Of a stretch of DNA of 64,000 bases, positions 35,510 through 45,103 are shown piece by piece (the stretch's first letter is position 1; each line of letters begins with the position of its first letter). The stretch is from JACCZX01 sp963829995. Lineage in GTDB: Bacteria; Pseudomonadota; Gammaproteobacteria; Burkholderiales; Burkholderiaceae_F. Location of the stretch: the NCBI GenBank assembly GCA_963829995.1, contig CAWHKW010000022.1, positions 62,001 to 126,000 on the forward strand. The letters are read 5' to 3'. The notes beneath the pieces are model-generated. The model was not told the DNA's origin. It saw nothing but the letters and a program-made list of their open reading frames with translations, and did not search any database. The translations under genes were made by a program, and so were the position numbers.

Positions 35510-35749
35510 TTGCATATCGCGCGAGGCCGCGTTACGTTGCTTCAGGACATTGTGTTTCTGAGTTCGTGTACAGAGTGGGACAGCGGTGTACGCGTCTGGC
35601 TTGGCGGCGGCTACAACAAGAGCGACGCAGAGCAGTGGTTTGGCATTAACGAGCTTCAGCAAATGGCCAGTTGGCTCGACCAAGAGGCACGCCTGTTTCA
35701 CCCCGACTCTGACTATGCAAAAGTGCCCACAACATGGGCAACAAGTTAA
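35510..35749 (+). CDS. hypothetical protein, probably incomplete at its N-terminus
   Basis: A 79-residue frame opened by TTG. The second half, VRVWLGGGYNKSDAEQWFGI and then ELQQMASWLDQEARLF, looks like real protein with a beta strand and an amphipathic helix. The N-terminal part may be out of frame, since this island has many single-base breaks. No family recognised. Confidence 0.35.
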   Translation: MHIARGRVTLLQDIVFLSSCTEWDSGVRVWLGGGYNKSDAEQWFGINELQQMASWLDQEARLFHPDSDYAKVPTTWATS

Positions 35750-35980
35750 CGCAGAGATTAATGCTGGAACGGGATGGTTTTGACACTAGGTCTTGTCGTC
35801 AGGACTCCACGGCAGCATGCAGCAGATTGCAGATACTGGCCTGCGACGAGCGGTGCTCGACGTTCTGACCACTAGTTAGGCAGAGCGGCCGGGTCATATC
35901 CACACAAGTCGAAAGCGTGGAACAGCGTCAATGACAGCTCTCGACCCGGAGGAGACATCGAACCGGTAGACCGGTCGGTT

Positions 35981-37027
35981 CTAACGTAGCGGCGTTCGCT
36001 GCTCAGCACTGTCGCGTTCGTAAGCGCGCCAGATCCCGCCCGCCGTTTCGCGGCAGGCTCCGAAGCGAAACGGCATCGTATCTCGACCAGGTGTTAGAAA
36101 CCGCAAGTCAGCGAACCATACGCAGGTCGAGCTTTCCGTAACGCCGTCGAACGCCGGCACGTCGGCGAACCAACGGAAGAAGGCAAGTGCCGGCGCGTTC
36201 CACGCCTCTTTTCCGACCGCGTCTACCGGCCACTCGCCGTAGCGAGTCTTCGTCGCCCACACCGCTTGGTCGAGCGGAAGATACGGTGAATCGATCCTCG
36301 CGATAAAGCCATCTCCGGGCCGGTAGTGTCGTGGCTCGCGCCGTACTAGATTTATGTGCGCATATCGATGCATTTCGTCGTCGCTGACAAAGACCGTCCA
36401 GTTGAACGCAGTAGGCGGACGCGGATAGACCGTCACTTTCGCTTCACGCAGGCTTTGCTCGCGTGCGTACTGCTCGCCGAAGTCGATCGCGTTTTGCTTT
36501 TGCACGTACTGAAAGCCGACGTATGTGACCAGAACAGCGCTCGCAGCGAGCGCCGGCCAGCGCGATCTCCAGAATGCAACGGAGAGCATCAAGCCCGCCA
36601 GGATGATTCCGCTAAACCAGAGATCGATGATGAATGTGGTGCCGATCGCCGCGCGCCAGTTGGAGAACGGCGCAAAGATCATCGTGCCGAAGCTCGTGAT
36701 TAGATCGCCCACGATATGCGCGGCGAGCGCCAGCGCGGTCACGCCGTAAAGCGCGCGCCAGCCGCGAGGCTCGCGCAGCATCTTTGCGAGAACCCATGAC
36801 AACCCGAGGGCCCACAGCGGCAGCAGGATAATCGAGTGCGTGACGCCGCGATGGTGGAGCAGATACTCCACCGGGCCGACGTAGCCGAGGACAAAGTCAA
36901 GATCGGGCGCCGCGGCGGCAAAGAAACCAGCCGCGATGCGTCGCGGCAGCGAGCGAGGCGAAGCATCCTTCGGTGCTGTCGCGCGCGCAAGAAGGGCCCC
37001 CGAAAGTGCGTGCGTCAGCGTGTCCAT
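35981..37027 (-). CDS. membrane-bound metal-dependent hydrolase (DUF457/YbcI type)
   Basis: A 348-residue inner-membrane protein. The opening MDTLTHALSGALLARA, then DLDFVLGYVGPVEYLLHHRGVTHS (family block, histidines in HHRGxTHS), and HIVGDLITSFG carry the histidines and aspartates that define the DUF457 family. About five helices follow, then a soluble C-terminal domain of 180 residues. The family is predicted to be hydrolytic from these metal ligands, without a known substrate. It borders the accessory island on its right side. Confidence 0.88.
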   Translation of the reverse strand: MDTLTHALSGALLARATAPKDASPRSLPRRIAAGFFAAAAPDLDFVLGYVGPVEYLLHHRGVTHSIILLPLWALGLSWVLAKMLREPRGWRALYGVTALALAAHIVGDLITSFGTMIFAPFSNWRAAIGTTFIIDLWFSGIILAGLMLSVAFWRSRWPALAASAVLVTYVGFQYVQKQNAIDFGEQYAREQSLREAKVTVYPRPPTAFNWTVFVSDDEMHRYAHINLVRREPRHYRPGDGFIARIDSPYLPLDQAVWATKTRYGEWPVDAVGKEAWNAPALAFFRWFADVPAFDGVTESSTCVWFADLRFLTPGRDTMPFRFGACRETAGGIWRAYERDSAEQRTPLR

Positions 37028-37220
37028 TTAAAAGATCGGTGTCAGGCACCGAGATGTCGAATTGCAAGCTGACGCTTATGCGTACAAACACAAGAGTATC
37101 AAGTTCACTGGAAGAATCTTCTCATTCATATCCGCGGCTCCGGCTGATCGCAATCAGCCGCTCTTCAGCGACGGTTGCTAGGGGCACGTCGCTTCTCCGC
37201 CGCACTTCGACGACCGTATT

Positions 37221-37508
37221 TCAGGTGCTATTACGCTGACTGAAAGGCTGGTCGACGTCGGCGGCTTGTGCGTCGGTGGCTGTGCTGACTTGAACGCCGT
37301 CTACCCTCGACCCAGGAGGCCCACGCTCGGCCCACTGCTCCAGATGTTGAAGTGCTGCTTCGTCGCCGACAGCGACTGCCTCAACGCTGCCGTCGCCGCG
37401 GTTTCGCACCCACCCAGCCAGCCGCAGTCGGCGCGCCGCTTTGCACATCGCATAGCGAAAACCCACGCCTTGCACCTGGCCGGTGATTCTGAAATGCAGC
37501 GCAGGCAA
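37221..37508 (-). CDS. acyP: acylphosphatase
   Basis: A 95-residue protein with the full signature: FRITGQVQGVGFRYAMCKAA (phosphate loop and catalytic arginine) and GWVRNRGDGSVEAVAVGD (catalytic asparagine). It hydrolyses acyl phosphates such as carbamoyl phosphate in the cytosol. The start directly follows the stop of the CoA transferase gene (37509), so it is the second gene of a two-gene transcript. Confidence 0.92.
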   Translation of the reverse strand: MPALHFRITGQVQGVGFRYAMCKAARRLRLAGWVRNRGDGSVEAVAVGDEAALQHLEQWAERGPPGSRVDGVQVSTATDAQAADVDQPFSQRNST

Positions 37509-38729
37509 CTAGACGATCCCGCGCGACTTCAACGACTGCAATTGATCAGTGTCGACGCCTGCGTATTCCCGCAGCACGCTCGCCGTATGCTCGCCGAGCA
37601 ACGGCGGCGGCAGCTCGTAGCTCGGCGGTGTGGCTGACATCTTGATCGGACTGGCGACCATCGGTACCTGGCCAGCAAGTGCATGTGCGAGATCGACGCG
37701 CAATCCGCGCGCGGCGACCTGTGGATCCGCGAGTGCATGCGCGATGTCGTTGATGGCGCCGCACGGAACGCCGGCCGCATCCAGGTGCTCAGTCCAGAAT
37801 GCCACCGGCTTGGCGCGCACGATCGTTTCGAGTTCGCCGATCAGAATCTCGCGATTGCGAACGCGATCGGCGTTGCGCCGGTAGCGCGCGTCGGCAGCCA
37901 GGTGCGCCGTGCCGGCGACTTCACAGAATTTGACGAACTGGGAATCGTTTCCGACTGCTACGACGACGTGGCCGTCGGCGGCTGCAAACACCTGGTACGG
38001 CACGATGTTCGGATGCGCGTTACCGGCGCGGCCCGGTGCGCGGCCGGACGTCAGGTAATTCATGTTCATGTTCGCCAGCATCGCGAGCATCACGTCGTAC
38101 AGCGCCATGTCGATGTACTGGCCTTCGCCGGTGCGTTCGCGATGCGTGACCGCGGCGAGGATGGCTACCGCCGAATACATTCCCGTCATCAGATCGGACA
38201 CGGCGACGCCGGCCTTTTGGGGCCCGCCGCCGGGACGGTCATCGCGCTCGCCAGTGATCGACATGAAGCCGCCGATGCCCTGCATGATGAAGTCGTAACC
38301 GGCGCGCGTGCGGTGCGGCCCCGTCTGGCCGAAGCCGGTGATCGAGCAGTAGATCAAACCGGCATTGATCGCCTTCAGCGACGCGTAATCGAGTTTGTAT
38401 TTCGCCAGTTGCCCGACCATATAGTTCTCGACGACGATGTCGCACTGCTCGGCGAGCTTGTGCAGCAGCGACTGGCCTTCCGCGCTTGAAATGTCGATCG
38501 TGACCGAACGCTTGCCGCGATTGGCCGACAGATAGTAGGCAGCTTCTGAAGTGTCTGCGCCGGCGGAGTCTTTCAGGTACGGCGGACCCCACGCGCGCGT
38601 GTCGTCCCCGATGCCAGGGCGCTCGATCTTGATCACTTCGGCGCCGAGGTCAGCCAGCAGCTGCGTACACCACGGGCCCGCGAGCACGCGCGTCAAGTCG
38701 AGCACACGCAGATGGCCGAGGGATTTCAT
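37509..38729 (-). CDS. CaiB/BaiF family (class III) CoA transferase
   Basis: A 406-residue enzyme. The opening LGHLRVLDLTRVLAGPWCTQLLADLGAEVIKIE block (class III N-terminus), YYLSANRGKRSVTIDI, and TGFGQTGPHRTRAGYDFIMQ with QGIGGFMSITGE match the family, and the catalytic aspartate lies in the DLMTG segment. It moves CoA between an acyl-CoA and a free acid. The neighbouring genes do not reveal the pair. It is divergent from a DUF4442 thioesterase-like gene, with a 41-base gap. Confidence 0.92.
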   Translation of the reverse strand: MKSLGHLRVLDLTRVLAGPWCTQLLADLGAEVIKIERPGIGDDTRAWGPPYLKDSAGADTSEAAYYLSANRGKRSVTIDISSAEGQSLLHKLAEQCDIVVENYMVGQLAKYKLDYASLKAINAGLIYCSITGFGQTGPHRTRAGYDFIMQGIGGFMSITGERDDRPGGGPQKAGVAVSDLMTGMYSAVAILAAVTHRERTGEGQYIDMALYDVMLAMLANMNMNYLTSGRAPGRAGNAHPNIVPYQVFAAADGHVVVAVGNDSQFVKFCEVAGTAHLAADARYRRNADRVRNREILIGELETIVRAKPVAFWTEHLDAAGVPCGAINDIAHALADPQVAARGLRVDLAHALAGQVPMVASPIKMSATPPSYELPPPLLGEHTASVLREYAGVDTDQLQSLKSRGIV

Positions 38730-38770
38730 GGAACGCGGTCGATGGGCGGCGATTGCCTACACTTTGCGCG

Positions 38771-39253
38771 ATGCTACGCAAACTTTCGCCCGGAATGCTG
38801 CGCGCGTTGATGAATGTATGGCCCCCGTTCCTAGGCGCGGGCATTCGCGTGCGCCACATTGCGCCTGACTTTCGCAGCGTTACCGTCGACATGCGGCTGC
38901 GGTGGTCGAATCGCAACTACGTCGGCACCCATTTTGGCGGATCGCTGTACGCGATGACCGATCCGTTTCTGATGGTGATGCTGTCGCACGTTCTGGGCGG
39001 GGAGTATCGCGTGTGGGACAAGTCGGGATCGATCGAATACCTCGCACCCGGGCGCGGCCGCGTCTGGGCCCGCTTTGATCTTGACGAGATCGATCTGCAA
39101 CAGATCCGGCACATGACCGAGGCGGGCGACAAGCATCTGCACCTGTTCAACATCGACATCAAGGATGACGAAGGCATGGTTGTAGCGCGTGTCGAGAAAG
39201 TCATTTACATCCGGCGCAAGCGGAACATCTCAGCCAACGGGGACACCGAGTGA
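38771..39253 (+). CDS. DUF4442 hot-dog fold protein
   Basis: A 160-residue protein from ATG 38771. Motifs IRVRHIAPDFRSVTVDMRL and NYVGTHFGGSLYAMTDPFLM, the latter with the hot-dog long helix, match DUF4442, related to acyl-CoA thioesterases. Divergent from the CoA transferase gene, which supports work on acyl-CoA. Its stop overlaps the start of the glycerophosphodiesterase gene. Confidence 0.85.
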   Translation: MLRKLSPGMLRALMNVWPPFLGAGIRVRHIAPDFRSVTVDMRLRWSNRNYVGTHFGGSLYAMTDPFLMVMLSHVLGGEYRVWDKSGSIEYLAPGRGRVWARFDLDEIDLQQIRHMTEAGDKHLHLFNIDIKDDEGMVVARVEKVIYIRRKRNISANGDTE

Positions 39254-40035
39254 GCGTCGCCGCCGCCTGGCCGTACCCGCGCGTGCTCGCGCATCGCGGC
39301 GGCGGTGCGCTGGCGCCCGAGAACACGATTGCGGCGATAAGAGTGGGGCTCGAGCACGGGTTTCGCGCCGTTGAGTTAGATGCGATGCTGGCAGTCGATG
39401 ACGTACCGGTGCTGATGCACGACCCGACGCTCGAGCGCACCGGGCTGATCGTCGGCGCGGTCAGCGAGCGGAGTGCAGCGGAGCTCGAGCTGATCGACGT
39501 CGGCGGCTGGCATTCGGCGCGCTTTGTCGGCGAAACCGTGCCGACGCTGCAGCGAACGCTGCGATTTTGTCGCGACCACGACATCTGGCCGAACGTCGAG
39601 ATCAAACCGGCGCCGGGCTTCGAAGCGGCCACCGGTGCAGCCGTCGCTCGTGTGACGGCGCAGGTCTATGCGGAACTGATTGCCGGCGGCGAGCGAGCCG
39701 ATCAGGCTTCCCCGCAGTTGCCGTTGCTTTCTTCGTTTGCGCCTGAGGCGATGATCGCCGCCCGCGAGGTGGCGCCGAACCTGCCGCGCGGTTGGCTGGT
39801 GGACCGTGTGCCGCCGGAGTGGCACAAGGAAGTTGCGCGCCTGGATTGCGTGTCGCTGCACACCAATCATCGCCACCTAACCGAACAACAGGCGCACGAG
39901 ATAAAGCGCGCCGGCACCTGGCTCTTCTGTTACACGGTGAATTCGCCGCAGCGCGCACGAACGCTGTTCAGCTGGGGCGTCGACGCGTTCTGCACCGATG
40001 CGATCGACCGCATCCCCGCTGATCTCGCCGCCTAG
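39250..40035 (+). CDS. ugpQ: glycerophosphodiester phosphodiesterase
   Basis: A 261-residue TIM-barrel enzyme starting at GTG 39250, overlapping the previous stop by four bases. Catalytic features are AHRGGGALAPENTIAA, FRAVELDAMLAVDDVPVLMHD and WPNVEIKP. It cleaves glycerophosphodiesters into glycerol-3-phosphate and an alcohol. No signal peptide is seen, so it is the cytosolic UgpQ-like type. The overlap couples it with the DUF4442 gene. Confidence 0.9.
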   Translation: MSVAAAWPYPRVLAHRGGGALAPENTIAAIRVGLEHGFRAVELDAMLAVDDVPVLMHDPTLERTGLIVGAVSERSAAELELIDVGGWHSARFVGETVPTLQRTLRFCRDHDIWPNVEIKPAPGFEAATGAAVARVTAQVYAELIAGGERADQASPQLPLLSSFAPEAMIAAREVAPNLPRGWLVDRVPPEWHKEVARLDCVSLHTNHRHLTEQQAHEIKRAGTWLFCYTVNSPQRARTLFSWGVDAFCTDAIDRIPADLAA

Positions 40036-40041
40036 CGTCCG

Positions 40042-40665
40042 CTAGCCGGGCGGCTGCGTGTCGACAAACGAGGGGCGCGCCGCGAGTTTCTCGTAATGCC
40101 GTGCCAGATTCGGATGCGCGCTGCGCCAATTGATGTGCTTGAAGCGAAAGTCCAGATACCCCAAGGCGCATCCCACTGCGATATCGGCCAGCGAGTACGC
40201 GTGGCCGTTGCACCACGGCTTTTCTGCCAGGCCGTGGTCCATCGATGCTAGGGCGGCGTGCACCTTGTCCATCTGCCGGTCGATCCACTTCTGGCTTTGC
40301 TGTTCTGTGGGGCGTTGCGTCTGCTCGAGACGAACCAGAATGGAGGCATCCATCACACCATCGGCCAGCGCTTCCCACGTCCGCACTTCGGCACGCTCAC
40401 GGCCATTGGGCGGGATCAGCTTCGCCACGGGTGTCAGCGTATCCAGATATTCGACGATTACGCGTGAATCGAACAGGGCGCCGCCATCCTCCATGATCAA
40501 GCACGGCACTTTTCCGAGGGGGTTGGCGTCACGGATCGACGTGTCCGGTGACCAAACGTCTTCCACGTCTAGCTGGTACTCCAGGCGTTTTTCCGCCATC
40601 ACGATGCGTACCTTCCGTACGTAAGGGCTGGAAAGCGAACCGATCAGGCGGATGGTCTTGGACAC
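40042..40665 (-). CDS. glutathione S-transferase family protein
   Basis: A 207-residue protein from GTG 40665; a longer frame to 40737 adds residues unlike the family. The thioredoxin-like domain opens IRLIGSLSSPYVRKVRIVMAE, followed by NPLGKVPCLIMEDGGALFDSRVI (cis-proline and glutathione-binding D-S). The helical domain ends with YSLADIAVGCALGYLDFR. It is convergent with the phosphodiesterase gene, 6 bases away. Substrate unknown. Confidence 0.88.
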   Translation of the reverse strand: MSKTIRLIGSLSSPYVRKVRIVMAEKRLEYQLDVEDVWSPDTSIRDANPLGKVPCLIMEDGGALFDSRVIVEYLDTLTPVAKLIPPNGRERAEVRTWEALADGVMDASILVRLEQTQRPTEQQSQKWIDRQMDKVHAALASMDHGLAEKPWCNGHAYSLADIAVGCALGYLDFRFKHINWRSAHPNLARHYEKLAARPSFVDTQPPG

Positions 40666-40855
40666 GTTGCACGCAGAAAACGACGGGAAATCAGTATATC
40701 GACGGCGCGCCAACCGGCAATAGTGACGCGGTGGCACACGCCGATTAAGCGAACCAACGATGCGCCTTTGCTACACTGCGCGGCCTCTGAAAGTTCTACA
40801 CGCTTAGCACACGCGCCGCATCGCGAATCAACTCCGCAAACGATTCCGCACGCAC

Positions 40856-42229
40856 GTGCCCGCTGAACCCGTTTCTCAACTTTCTCCGCTAACTGCCATT
40901 TCGCCATTGGACGGCCGTTACGGCAGTCAGACGGCTGAGCTGCGCAATATCTTTTCTGAATTTGCCTTCATGCGTGAGCGGCTGCGCGTCGAAGTGGCCT
41001 GGCTGACGGGGTTGGCGGGCTTCGGGCTGCGCGAGCTGCCCGCGCTGCCGGACGCTGCCGCGCGCGAACTGCATCGGCTCGTCGCCGAGTTCAGCCTCGA
41101 AGACTGCACGGAAATCAAGGCGATCGAAGCCGAGACGAACCACGACGTCAAGGCAGTCGAGTACTTCATCAAGCGGCGCGCGGGCTCTGCGCTGGGCAAT
41201 GCCGCAGAGTTCATTCACTTCGCGTGCACTTCGGAAGACATCAACAATGTCGCTCACGCCTTGATGCTCGGGCGCGGCCGCGAGGTGCTGACGCGCAGCC
41301 TGCGCGCAATACATGCCGGGCTGCGGGACCAGGCACACCGCTACGCGGATCTGCCCATGCTGTCGCGCACGCACGGTCAATCCGCGAGCCCGACGACGGT
41401 GGGCAAGGAGTTCGCCAACGTGTCGGTGCGGCTGGCGGCAGCGATCGAGGCAGTCGAGCGTGTGACGTTGCTGGCGAAGATGAACGGCGCGGTCGGCAAT
41501 TACAACGCGCACCTCGCCGCGTACCCCGACGTCGACTGGGAATCGTTCGCACGCCGCGTTGTCGAGCAACTCGGACTGAAATTCAACACCCACACGATCC
41601 AAATTGAGCCGCACGATTCGATGGCCGAATTGTTCGACGCGCTAGCACGCGTCAACAACGTGCTGCTCGACCTGGATCGCGATCTGTGGGGCTATATCTC
41701 GCTCGGATACTTCAAGCAGAAGCTGAAGCCCGGCGAGATCGGATCATCGACGATGCCGCATAAGGTCAATCCGATCGACTTCGAGAATTCGGAGGGCAAT
41801 TTAGGACTGGCCAATGCGCTGCTGCGGCATCTGGCCGACAAGCTTCCCATCTCGCGCTGGCAGCGCGATCTGACGGACTCCACGGTGCTGCGCAACCTGG
41901 GCGTCGCGTTCGGCTACTCGCTGATCGGCTACGAGTCCTGCGCGCGCGGACTGCGCAAGCTCGAGATCAATGAAACGCGCATTCGCGCTGACCTGGACGA
42001 TGCCTGGGAAGTGCTGGCCGAGCCGGTGCAGACGGTGATGCGACGCTACGGAATCGAAGGGTCGTATGAGCAGTTAAAAGCGTTGACGCGCGGCAAAGGT
42101 ATTACGCGAGAGGCGCTGCATGAGTTTGTGCGTGGGCTCGCAATCCCAACTCAAGCGCGCGACGCGCTGCTTTCACTGACTCCGGCGAGCTATGTAGGGA
42201 AAGCCCCCGAGCTTGCGCGCCGGGCTTGA
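40856..42229 (+). CDS. purB: adenylosuccinate lyase
   Basis: A 457-residue enzyme starting at GTG 40856. The family signature GSSTMPHKVNPIDFEN, the opening SPLDGRY, the catalytic THGQSASPTTVGKE and the TSEDINNVAHAL segment identify PurB of the longer (E. coli-like) class. It acts twice in purine synthesis, splitting SAICAR and adenylosuccinate. It is cytosolic and tetrameric. The cytochrome c' gene follows after 54 bases on the same strand. Confidence 0.95.
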   Translation: MPAEPVSQLSPLTAISPLDGRYGSQTAELRNIFSEFAFMRERLRVEVAWLTGLAGFGLRELPALPDAAARELHRLVAEFSLEDCTEIKAIEAETNHDVKAVEYFIKRRAGSALGNAAEFIHFACTSEDINNVAHALMLGRGREVLTRSLRAIHAGLRDQAHRYADLPMLSRTHGQSASPTTVGKEFANVSVRLAAAIEAVERVTLLAKMNGAVGNYNAHLAAYPDVDWESFARRVVEQLGLKFNTHTIQIEPHDSMAELFDALARVNNVLLDLDRDLWGYISLGYFKQKLKPGEIGSSTMPHKVNPIDFENSEGNLGLANALLRHLADKLPISRWQRDLTDSTVLRNLGVAFGYSLIGYESCARGLRKLEINETRIRADLDDAWEVLAEPVQTVMRRYGIEGSYEQLKALTRGKGITREALHEFVRGLAIPTQARDALLSLTPASYVGKAPELARRA

Positions 42230-42283
42230 GCTTGCGGCTCCCTTAAGCTTTTGAACTATTGATAGAAACGCCAAGGAGTAGTG

Positions 42284-42748
42284 ATGCACCGACACATGAA
42301 GATCGCATCCGTCGCTGGCTGCATTGCGGTGGGCGTGGCCATCGCCTGGCCAGTTGCCGCGCAGTACGCCAAGCCCGAAGACGCCGTCAAGTATCGGAAA
42401 GCTGCATTCACTGTGATGAACAGCCATATGGGTCGCATTTTTGCGCAGCTCAAATCGCCGACACCGAACATGCAGGTCATTCAGTCGAGCGCGCAAACGG
42501 TCGAGGCGATGTCGAAGCTTCCGTGGGATGCCTTTGCGCCGAATACTGAACTGGTCGCGGATACCCGGGCGTTGCCCGCGCTATTCAAGAACGAAGCAAA
42601 GGCCAAGGATCTAGCGCAAAAAATGCAGGAGGAAGTCGCCAAGCTGAACGCAGTCGCCAAGACCGGCGATGCCGCCGCCGTCCGGACGCAATTCAATGCG
42701 GCTGCAAAAAGCTGCGACAACTGCCACGACGACTTCAGAGCGAAATAG
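42284..42748 (+). CDS. cytochrome c'
   Basis: A 154-residue periplasmic haem protein. The ATG at 42284 has AGGAG five bases upstream. The signal peptide (SVAGCIAVGVAIAWPVAA) is followed by a four-helix bundle starting VKYRKAAFTVMNSHMGRI. The haem-binding CDNCH is at residues 144-148 at the C-terminus, as in cytochromes c'. They bind NO and CO. The 3' end overlaps the convergent small membrane protein gene by 14 bases. Confidence 0.92.
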   Translation: MHRHMKIASVAGCIAVGVAIAWPVAAQYAKPEDAVKYRKAAFTVMNSHMGRIFAQLKSPTPNMQVIQSSAQTVEAMSKLPWDAFAPNTELVADTRALPALFKNEAKAKDLAQKMQEEVAKLNAVAKTGDAAAVRTQFNAAAKSCDNCHDDFRAK

Positions 42749-42989
42749 TCTCGAGATCTGCGCGGCGGCACACCGGCGCAGATTTCACCGTCTCCTCGGA
42801 AGGTTGCGACACCGTCGCGGCGTAAGCAAGCGAAGCCCCCGTTACCGCGGAAGCCACGACGGCTAACGGGCCCTCGCGGGAGCTAAACAGTTCATCGGAC
42901 AGACCGAGCGCGCTGATGGCCAGTGCGCCGCTGATGACGACGGCATGCATGAAGTCGTTGATCCTTGCCAGGCTGCTGTTGCGGTTCAT
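42735..42989 (-). CDS. small membrane protein, hypothetical
   Basis: An 84-residue protein from ATG 42989 with AAGGAG eight bases upstream. Two hydrophobic stretches (HAVVISGALAISALGLSDEL and LAVVASAVTGASLAYAA) suggest two helices. Its 3' end overlaps that of cytochrome c' on the other strand. No family recognised. Confidence 0.55.
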   Translation of the reverse strand: MNRNSSLARINDFMHAVVISGALAISALGLSDELFSSREGPLAVVASAVTGASLAYAATVSQPSEETVKSAPVCRRADLETISL

Positions 42990-43301
42990 TGCCACTTCTC
43001 CTTGAATTCGAGCGTCTCGGCTCGCGACGGATAGTGGTGCAGATCGGTTGCACGCCCGTTTCCGTGGAAAGAGTTCGCCGTTTCAGTTGAAACCTCCCGC
43101 ATGCGTATTTCAATTGAAACCCGTACGGCCGAAGAGGCAATCTGCGCGAAACTTCCCAGACCAACGATGCGCTGATGACGTCGCTGTTGGCTACTTTGGG
43201 TAACGGCCACAACCTAGGCGCCCGCGCCGGAAGGGAACGTTCAAGAAAACGCGATATGGTTTTGCCTGGAACTCCCCACCCACGAGCAGAAAGGAAATGC
43301 G

Positions 43302-43718
43302 ATGCAGATGAATCCTTACCTGACCTTCGACGGCAACTGCGCCGAAGCGATGCGCTTTTACGAGCGCACGTTTGGCGGCAAGCTCGAACTGATGACATTT
43401 GATTCGTCGCCGATGCGCGATGAGATTCCCAAGGGTCACGGAAACAAGATCATGCATGGTTGCCTAACGACGGCGGACGGCCAGTCGCTTATGGCCTCGG
43501 ACAGCGGACCGTGGGCGCCGTTCGAAGGGGTCAAAGGCATTACGGTGGCGCTGAACTTTTCGAAAGCGGCCGACGGCAAGCCGGTGTTTGACGCTTTGGC
43601 CAAGGACGGCCAGGTCACGATGCCCCTGGCGAAGACATTTTGGGCAGAAGCGTTCGGCATGGTGACCGACCGCTTCGGCACGCCTTGGATGATCAACGCC
43701 GGCCCGATCGCCGTCTGA
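43302..43718 (+). CDS. VOC family protein, PhnB-like
   Basis: A 138-residue protein whose start MNPYLTFDGNCAEAMRFYER, then GKLELMTF and GPWAPFEGVKGITVALN, and the end FGMVTDRFGTPWMIN mark the PhnB/YjdN subgroup of the vicinal oxygen chelate superfamily. The function is not settled. It opens a small group with a GNAT acetyltransferase and a YCII protein, all plus strand; such groups often include stress sigma factors, though none is here. Confidence 0.88.
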   Translation: MQMNPYLTFDGNCAEAMRFYERTFGGKLELMTFDSSPMRDEIPKGHGNKIMHGCLTTADGQSLMASDSGPWAPFEGVKGITVALNFSKAADGKPVFDALAKDGQVTMPLAKTFWAEAFGMVTDRFGTPWMINAGPIAV

Positions 43719-43749
43719 GAAATCAATCAAACTTAATCATGGAGCAGTG

Positions 43750-43797
43750 ATGCACAACGTGTTCTTCGGCGGATTCAAGATCTTCGTCGACGCATAA
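43750..43797 (+). other. 15-codon open frame between the VOC and GNAT genes
   Basis: ATG 43750 behind GGAGCAG encodes MHNVFFGGFKIFVDA and stops at 43797. The site spacing is good and the codons look natural, but the length is too short to judge. It may be a leader or a remnant of a deleted gene. Confidence 0.3.
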
Positions 43798-43808
43798 GCG
43801 AGGGCCGG

Positions 43809-44441
43809 ATGGAAGACAAACCCTCACGGCAAACGCTGCTGAAAGATCCAACGATCAGGGCTGCGACGGCCTCCGATGAGGCGGCTGTCTTCGATGTCAT
43901 CGTGCTGGCGTTCAGCGCCGACCCTGTGGCACGCTGGACGTGGAGCGATCCGCAGCAGTATTTGGTGAACTTCAGCCGCTTCGCGCGGGCGTTCGGTAGC
44001 GGGGCGTTTGCACCCGGCAGCGCGTACGTCGCTGATGAAAACGCCGCCGGCGCTGCACTGTGGCTTCCGCCGGGTGTCGAGCCCGACGAAGCAGCGCTGA
44101 TCGAGCTGTTGCAGAGCACGGCGTCGAAGCAAAGTCAGCAGCATGCCTTTCAGGTGTTCGAGGAAATGGGCCGCTATCACCCGAGCGAACCACATTGGTA
44201 CCTGCCGCTAATGGGGGTTGACCCGTTCCGTCAGGGGCAGGGGCTCGGCTCTGCGCTGATGAAGCATGCGCTGGTTGCCTGTGACCGCGACAGCAGCCTC
44301 GCGTACCTCGAGTCGACCAACCCGAAAAATGTCCCGCTCTACCAACGGCACGGTTTCGAGTTGCTCGGAACGATTCAGGTGGGGACCTCGCCCCCGCTAT
44401 TCCCGATGCTTCGGAAGCCGCGCACGCGGGCGCCTTCCTGA
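43809..44441 (+). CDS. GNAT family N-acetyltransferase
   Basis: A 210-residue acetyltransferase. The acetyl-CoA pyrophosphate loop is seen in LMGVDPFRQGQGLGSALMK, followed by the fourth-motif segment LESTNPKNVPLYQRHGFELL. The acceptor is unknown. Position between PhnB-like and YCII genes suggests a stress or detoxification role, which is inference. Confidence 0.88.
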   Translation: MEDKPSRQTLLKDPTIRAATASDEAAVFDVIVLAFSADPVARWTWSDPQQYLVNFSRFARAFGSGAFAPGSAYVADENAAGAALWLPPGVEPDEAALIELLQSTASKQSQQHAFQVFEEMGRYHPSEPHWYLPLMGVDPFRQGQGLGSALMKHALVACDRDSSLAYLESTNPKNVPLYQRHGFELLGTIQVGTSPPLFPMLRKPRTRAPS

Positions 44442-44561
44442 AAAATTTCTCGCGGCGATGTCGATTTCGTTGCCCGCGGTTCGTCGTGTAGGTAAGAGTG
44501 CAGGTTTAGCCGGAAAATTCTGCCGGAGACCGGCTCCACCCCAACCCATGGAGATGCGTCA

Positions 44562-44990
44562 ATGAAATTTCTAGTGATAGTCAAGGCCACCCCCGAGTCG
44601 GAAGCGGGCGTGATGCCGAGCACGCAGTTACTGACCGAGATGGGCAAGTTCAACGAAGAGCTGGTCAAAGCCGGCGTGATGCTGGCAGGTGAAGGTCTGC
44701 ACCCGACCTCGAAAGGCAAGCGGGTCCGGTTTTCTGGCTCCAAACGCACGGTCATCGACGGACCATTTACCGAGACGAAGGAGCTCGTCGCCGGGTTCTG
44801 GATCTGGCAGCTGCGCTCGATGGATGAGGCAGTCGAATGGATCAAGCGCAGTCCGTTCCAGGAGGGAGAAGTCGAGCTGCGCCCCGTTTTCGAAGCAGAA
44901 GATTTCGGCGCCGAGTTCACGCCCGAGCTCCGCGCGCAGGAAAAGCGTCTTTGGGCGCAGGCGGAACTGAACAAAGCGAAGCAGCCGTAG
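44562..44990 (+). CDS. YCII-related (DGPF domain) protein
   Basis: A 142-residue protein. The family motif VIDGPFTETKELVAGFWIW and the flanking MDEAVEWIKRSPF define the DGPF/YCII domain, a small dimeric alpha/beta fold with a histidine-aspartate pair in some members. Such genes often lie near ECF sigma factors. The site upstream is weak (GGAGATGCGTC). Confidence 0.88.
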   Translation: MKFLVIVKATPESEAGVMPSTQLLTEMGKFNEELVKAGVMLAGEGLHPTSKGKRVRFSGSKRTVIDGPFTETKELVAGFWIWQLRSMDEAVEWIKRSPFQEGEVELRPVFEAEDFGAEFTPELRAQEKRLWAQAELNKAKQP

Positions 44991-45103
44991 CCCGCCGATG
45001 CGATGAACGCGCTGCCGACCTGCATCGACGTGGGCCATGATCCGGCGAGACGGCGACTGACGTCCATTGCGTCCAGCAGTAAATCGATCCTGGCTTCGCG
45101 TGC